Source of the DNA: Gari tellinella
Lineage: Eukaryota > Mollusca > Bivalvia > Cardiida > Psammobiidae
DNA length: 64,000 nt
Direction of reading: 5' to 3'
NCBI GenBank assembly: GCA_922989275.2
Contig: OV277870.1
Location: 32,670,356-32,734,355 of the forward strand
In this document: piece by piece, positions 62,657 through 64,000 of the stretch
Position numbering within the stretch: position 1 is the first letter of the stretch
Layout: each line of letters begins with the position of its first letter
Made by a program: the position numbers and the translations under genes
The notes under the pieces: model-generated
What the model saw: only the letters and a program-made list of their open reading frames with translations
Told to the model about the DNA's origin: nothing
Database searches by the model: none

Positions 62657-64000
62657 GATTGCACAAAAACTATCACCATTTTACTATTAACTTAACTCGG
62701 CCGCAGCGGTATATTACAATGTTGAAATATATAATTATTATTTATAAGTAGCATTCGTATTGAGTCAGCTTCATTGAATATTTACGTCAGTCGGCTTATT
62801 TGCATAAACGTCTGCTCATCACTGTAGCATCATAAACACTGTACGTCGATATGTTATAAAGTTTATTATCTAGTTTATGGGGTTGTAATTCAGCATCTGT
62901 TAGCTCCCACGCACTTTCATTGATTGTTTATTGATCACCTACCGAGGCAACACGTTATGTTTCCCATTAATGATAAACAATTTACAAACAAAGTGCTATA
63001 AAATACCAAGCTCCAGACAAAATGATGATTAATTAAAAGCTTAGTCAACAACAGCGAATAGCCAAACGAGCAAATGTTAACGTGGACATTGTCCAACTTC
63101 CATTTACTTTGCAAATAAGTCTATGTAATGAAACACATGCATACTCGTATATAGCTTTAACTTTTAACTAAATACTGACTACACTTGAAACATCGGTGGC
63201 AACAACTGCATTGATAGTAAACTATATTCTTCCAAACCTTCGGTAGGCGAAAGTTGTTTATCAAACAGAGCTGTGCGAATAGATGCAATGGCCCTTGGCC
63301 GCTGTCGCATAGTTCATACTTATACCAGGCATTCGTAAATATTTAAAGGAGAAAAGCAACCGGAATGTTTTTTTCTGTACGGAACCCTACCCTGTTTTAG
63401 TGTCTATTCTTATTGGATTGTGTTGATCTGTCTGTAATAAGACAACAATATTTCAGATCTCGCTGTATAAAATATTCGGAATTTTATAATGTTACGTCGT
63501 TTTAACAGCAATTCATTCATATCGCGACGTCCAACTATTTAAAGACGGAAGACGACAGCAGCAGATACTCTTTATCCATGGTTACAGTCACAAATTGATA
63601 ACCAGGTCGCAATGCTGATTTTAGTGTCGCGCAAGAAATGGAGATTGCTTATAAGCATTCAAATACCCCAGTTAAACTTGAGACACTCTATGTATCATAC
63701 TCTACACTGATAATAACACAACCAGTACTCTTGAGAAAAGATCAATGATTATTCCAGTTATTCCAATAAAATGCATTAACTTTAATTATTTAATGAAACA
63801 AATGGCAATTGTATAGAATACGATACCAGGGCAGCGAAGTGGGTTCTATAGAACAAACTTCAAACGATTATAGAATAGGTCATATACGTTTTGAACTCAT
63901 ATGTACGTACAGTAGGAAGACATTTTTTGTTTTCTAACACACGCATTTGTGCTTAAAAAATTATTTCGATTGTAAACCCGGCGTCTTATCATATTTTAAA
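62657..64000. other. Non-coding stretch to the window end
   Basis: Short frames only. CCCGGCGTCTTATCATATTT at 63978-63997 is the start of a class A arm cut by the window edge. Confidence 0.4.

Overview
This is eukaryotic DNA, most likely from a bivalve mollusc or a close lophotrochozoan. It is AT-rich, has no prokaryotic gene organisation, and is dominated by transposable-element debris. The LINE, Penelope-like and hairpin-repeat types match what I know of bivalve genomes; the species cannot be named from sequence alone. No host gene is proven. Four short plus-strand segments look like host exons or exon fragments (15970-16072, 25851-26019, 28462-28617, 49595-49765), so much of the window may be intron or intergenic DNA.

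Layout. 0.4-2.8 kb: a decayed LINE reverse transcriptase (RT) fragment between CTA/CTG-rich tracts, plus Penelope-like element (PLE) end pieces. 5.1-6.5 kb: a frameshifted RT on the minus strand. 6.9-8.9 kb: TATTTTGACCC repeats with a perfect 28-bp palindrome. 9.3-10.3 kb: a LINE tail split by a 493-bp terminal-inverted-repeat (TIR) element with a 3-bp target duplication. 10.7-20 kb: two intact LINE reading frames, an ORF1-type coiled-coil protein (347 aa) and an L1/Tx1-type endonuclease-RT protein (1265 aa), separated by 4.4 kb full of hairpin repeats. 22-25 kb: a LINE fragment, a poly(A) retroposon, a second copy of the 9.6-kb TIR element and typical molluscan dispersed modules. 26.4-27.3 kb: a 922-bp 5'-truncated L1/Tx1 insertion with a 9-bp target-site duplication (TSD). 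30-31.4 kb: more dispersed modules. 32.3-32.8 kb: a 471-bp LINE tail with a 12-bp TSD. 34-44 kb: minisatellites, two TA-flanked MITEs and many hairpin repeats. 45.3-47.4 kb: a decayed PLE with a GIY-YIG domain. 51.2-58.6 kb: one nearly full-length decayed LINE (ORF1, endonuclease, RT, C-terminus) split in two by a 2.8-kb TIR element. 58.7-60.5 kb: a TIR element with five GC-rich hairpins, itself carrying a SINE-like insertion with a 13-bp TSD.

The least explained feature is a set of dispersed, near-palindromic hairpin repeats (called A to E here) found across the window, about 25 to 30 copies in all. Several form long, almost perfect stems. Classes A and B share their outer stem motif and an internal GATCAG core but differ at the apex. 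Class D has about 45-nt arms and a conserved 3' tail. None codes for protein. They may be short non-autonomous elements, or structured RNA or DNA units.
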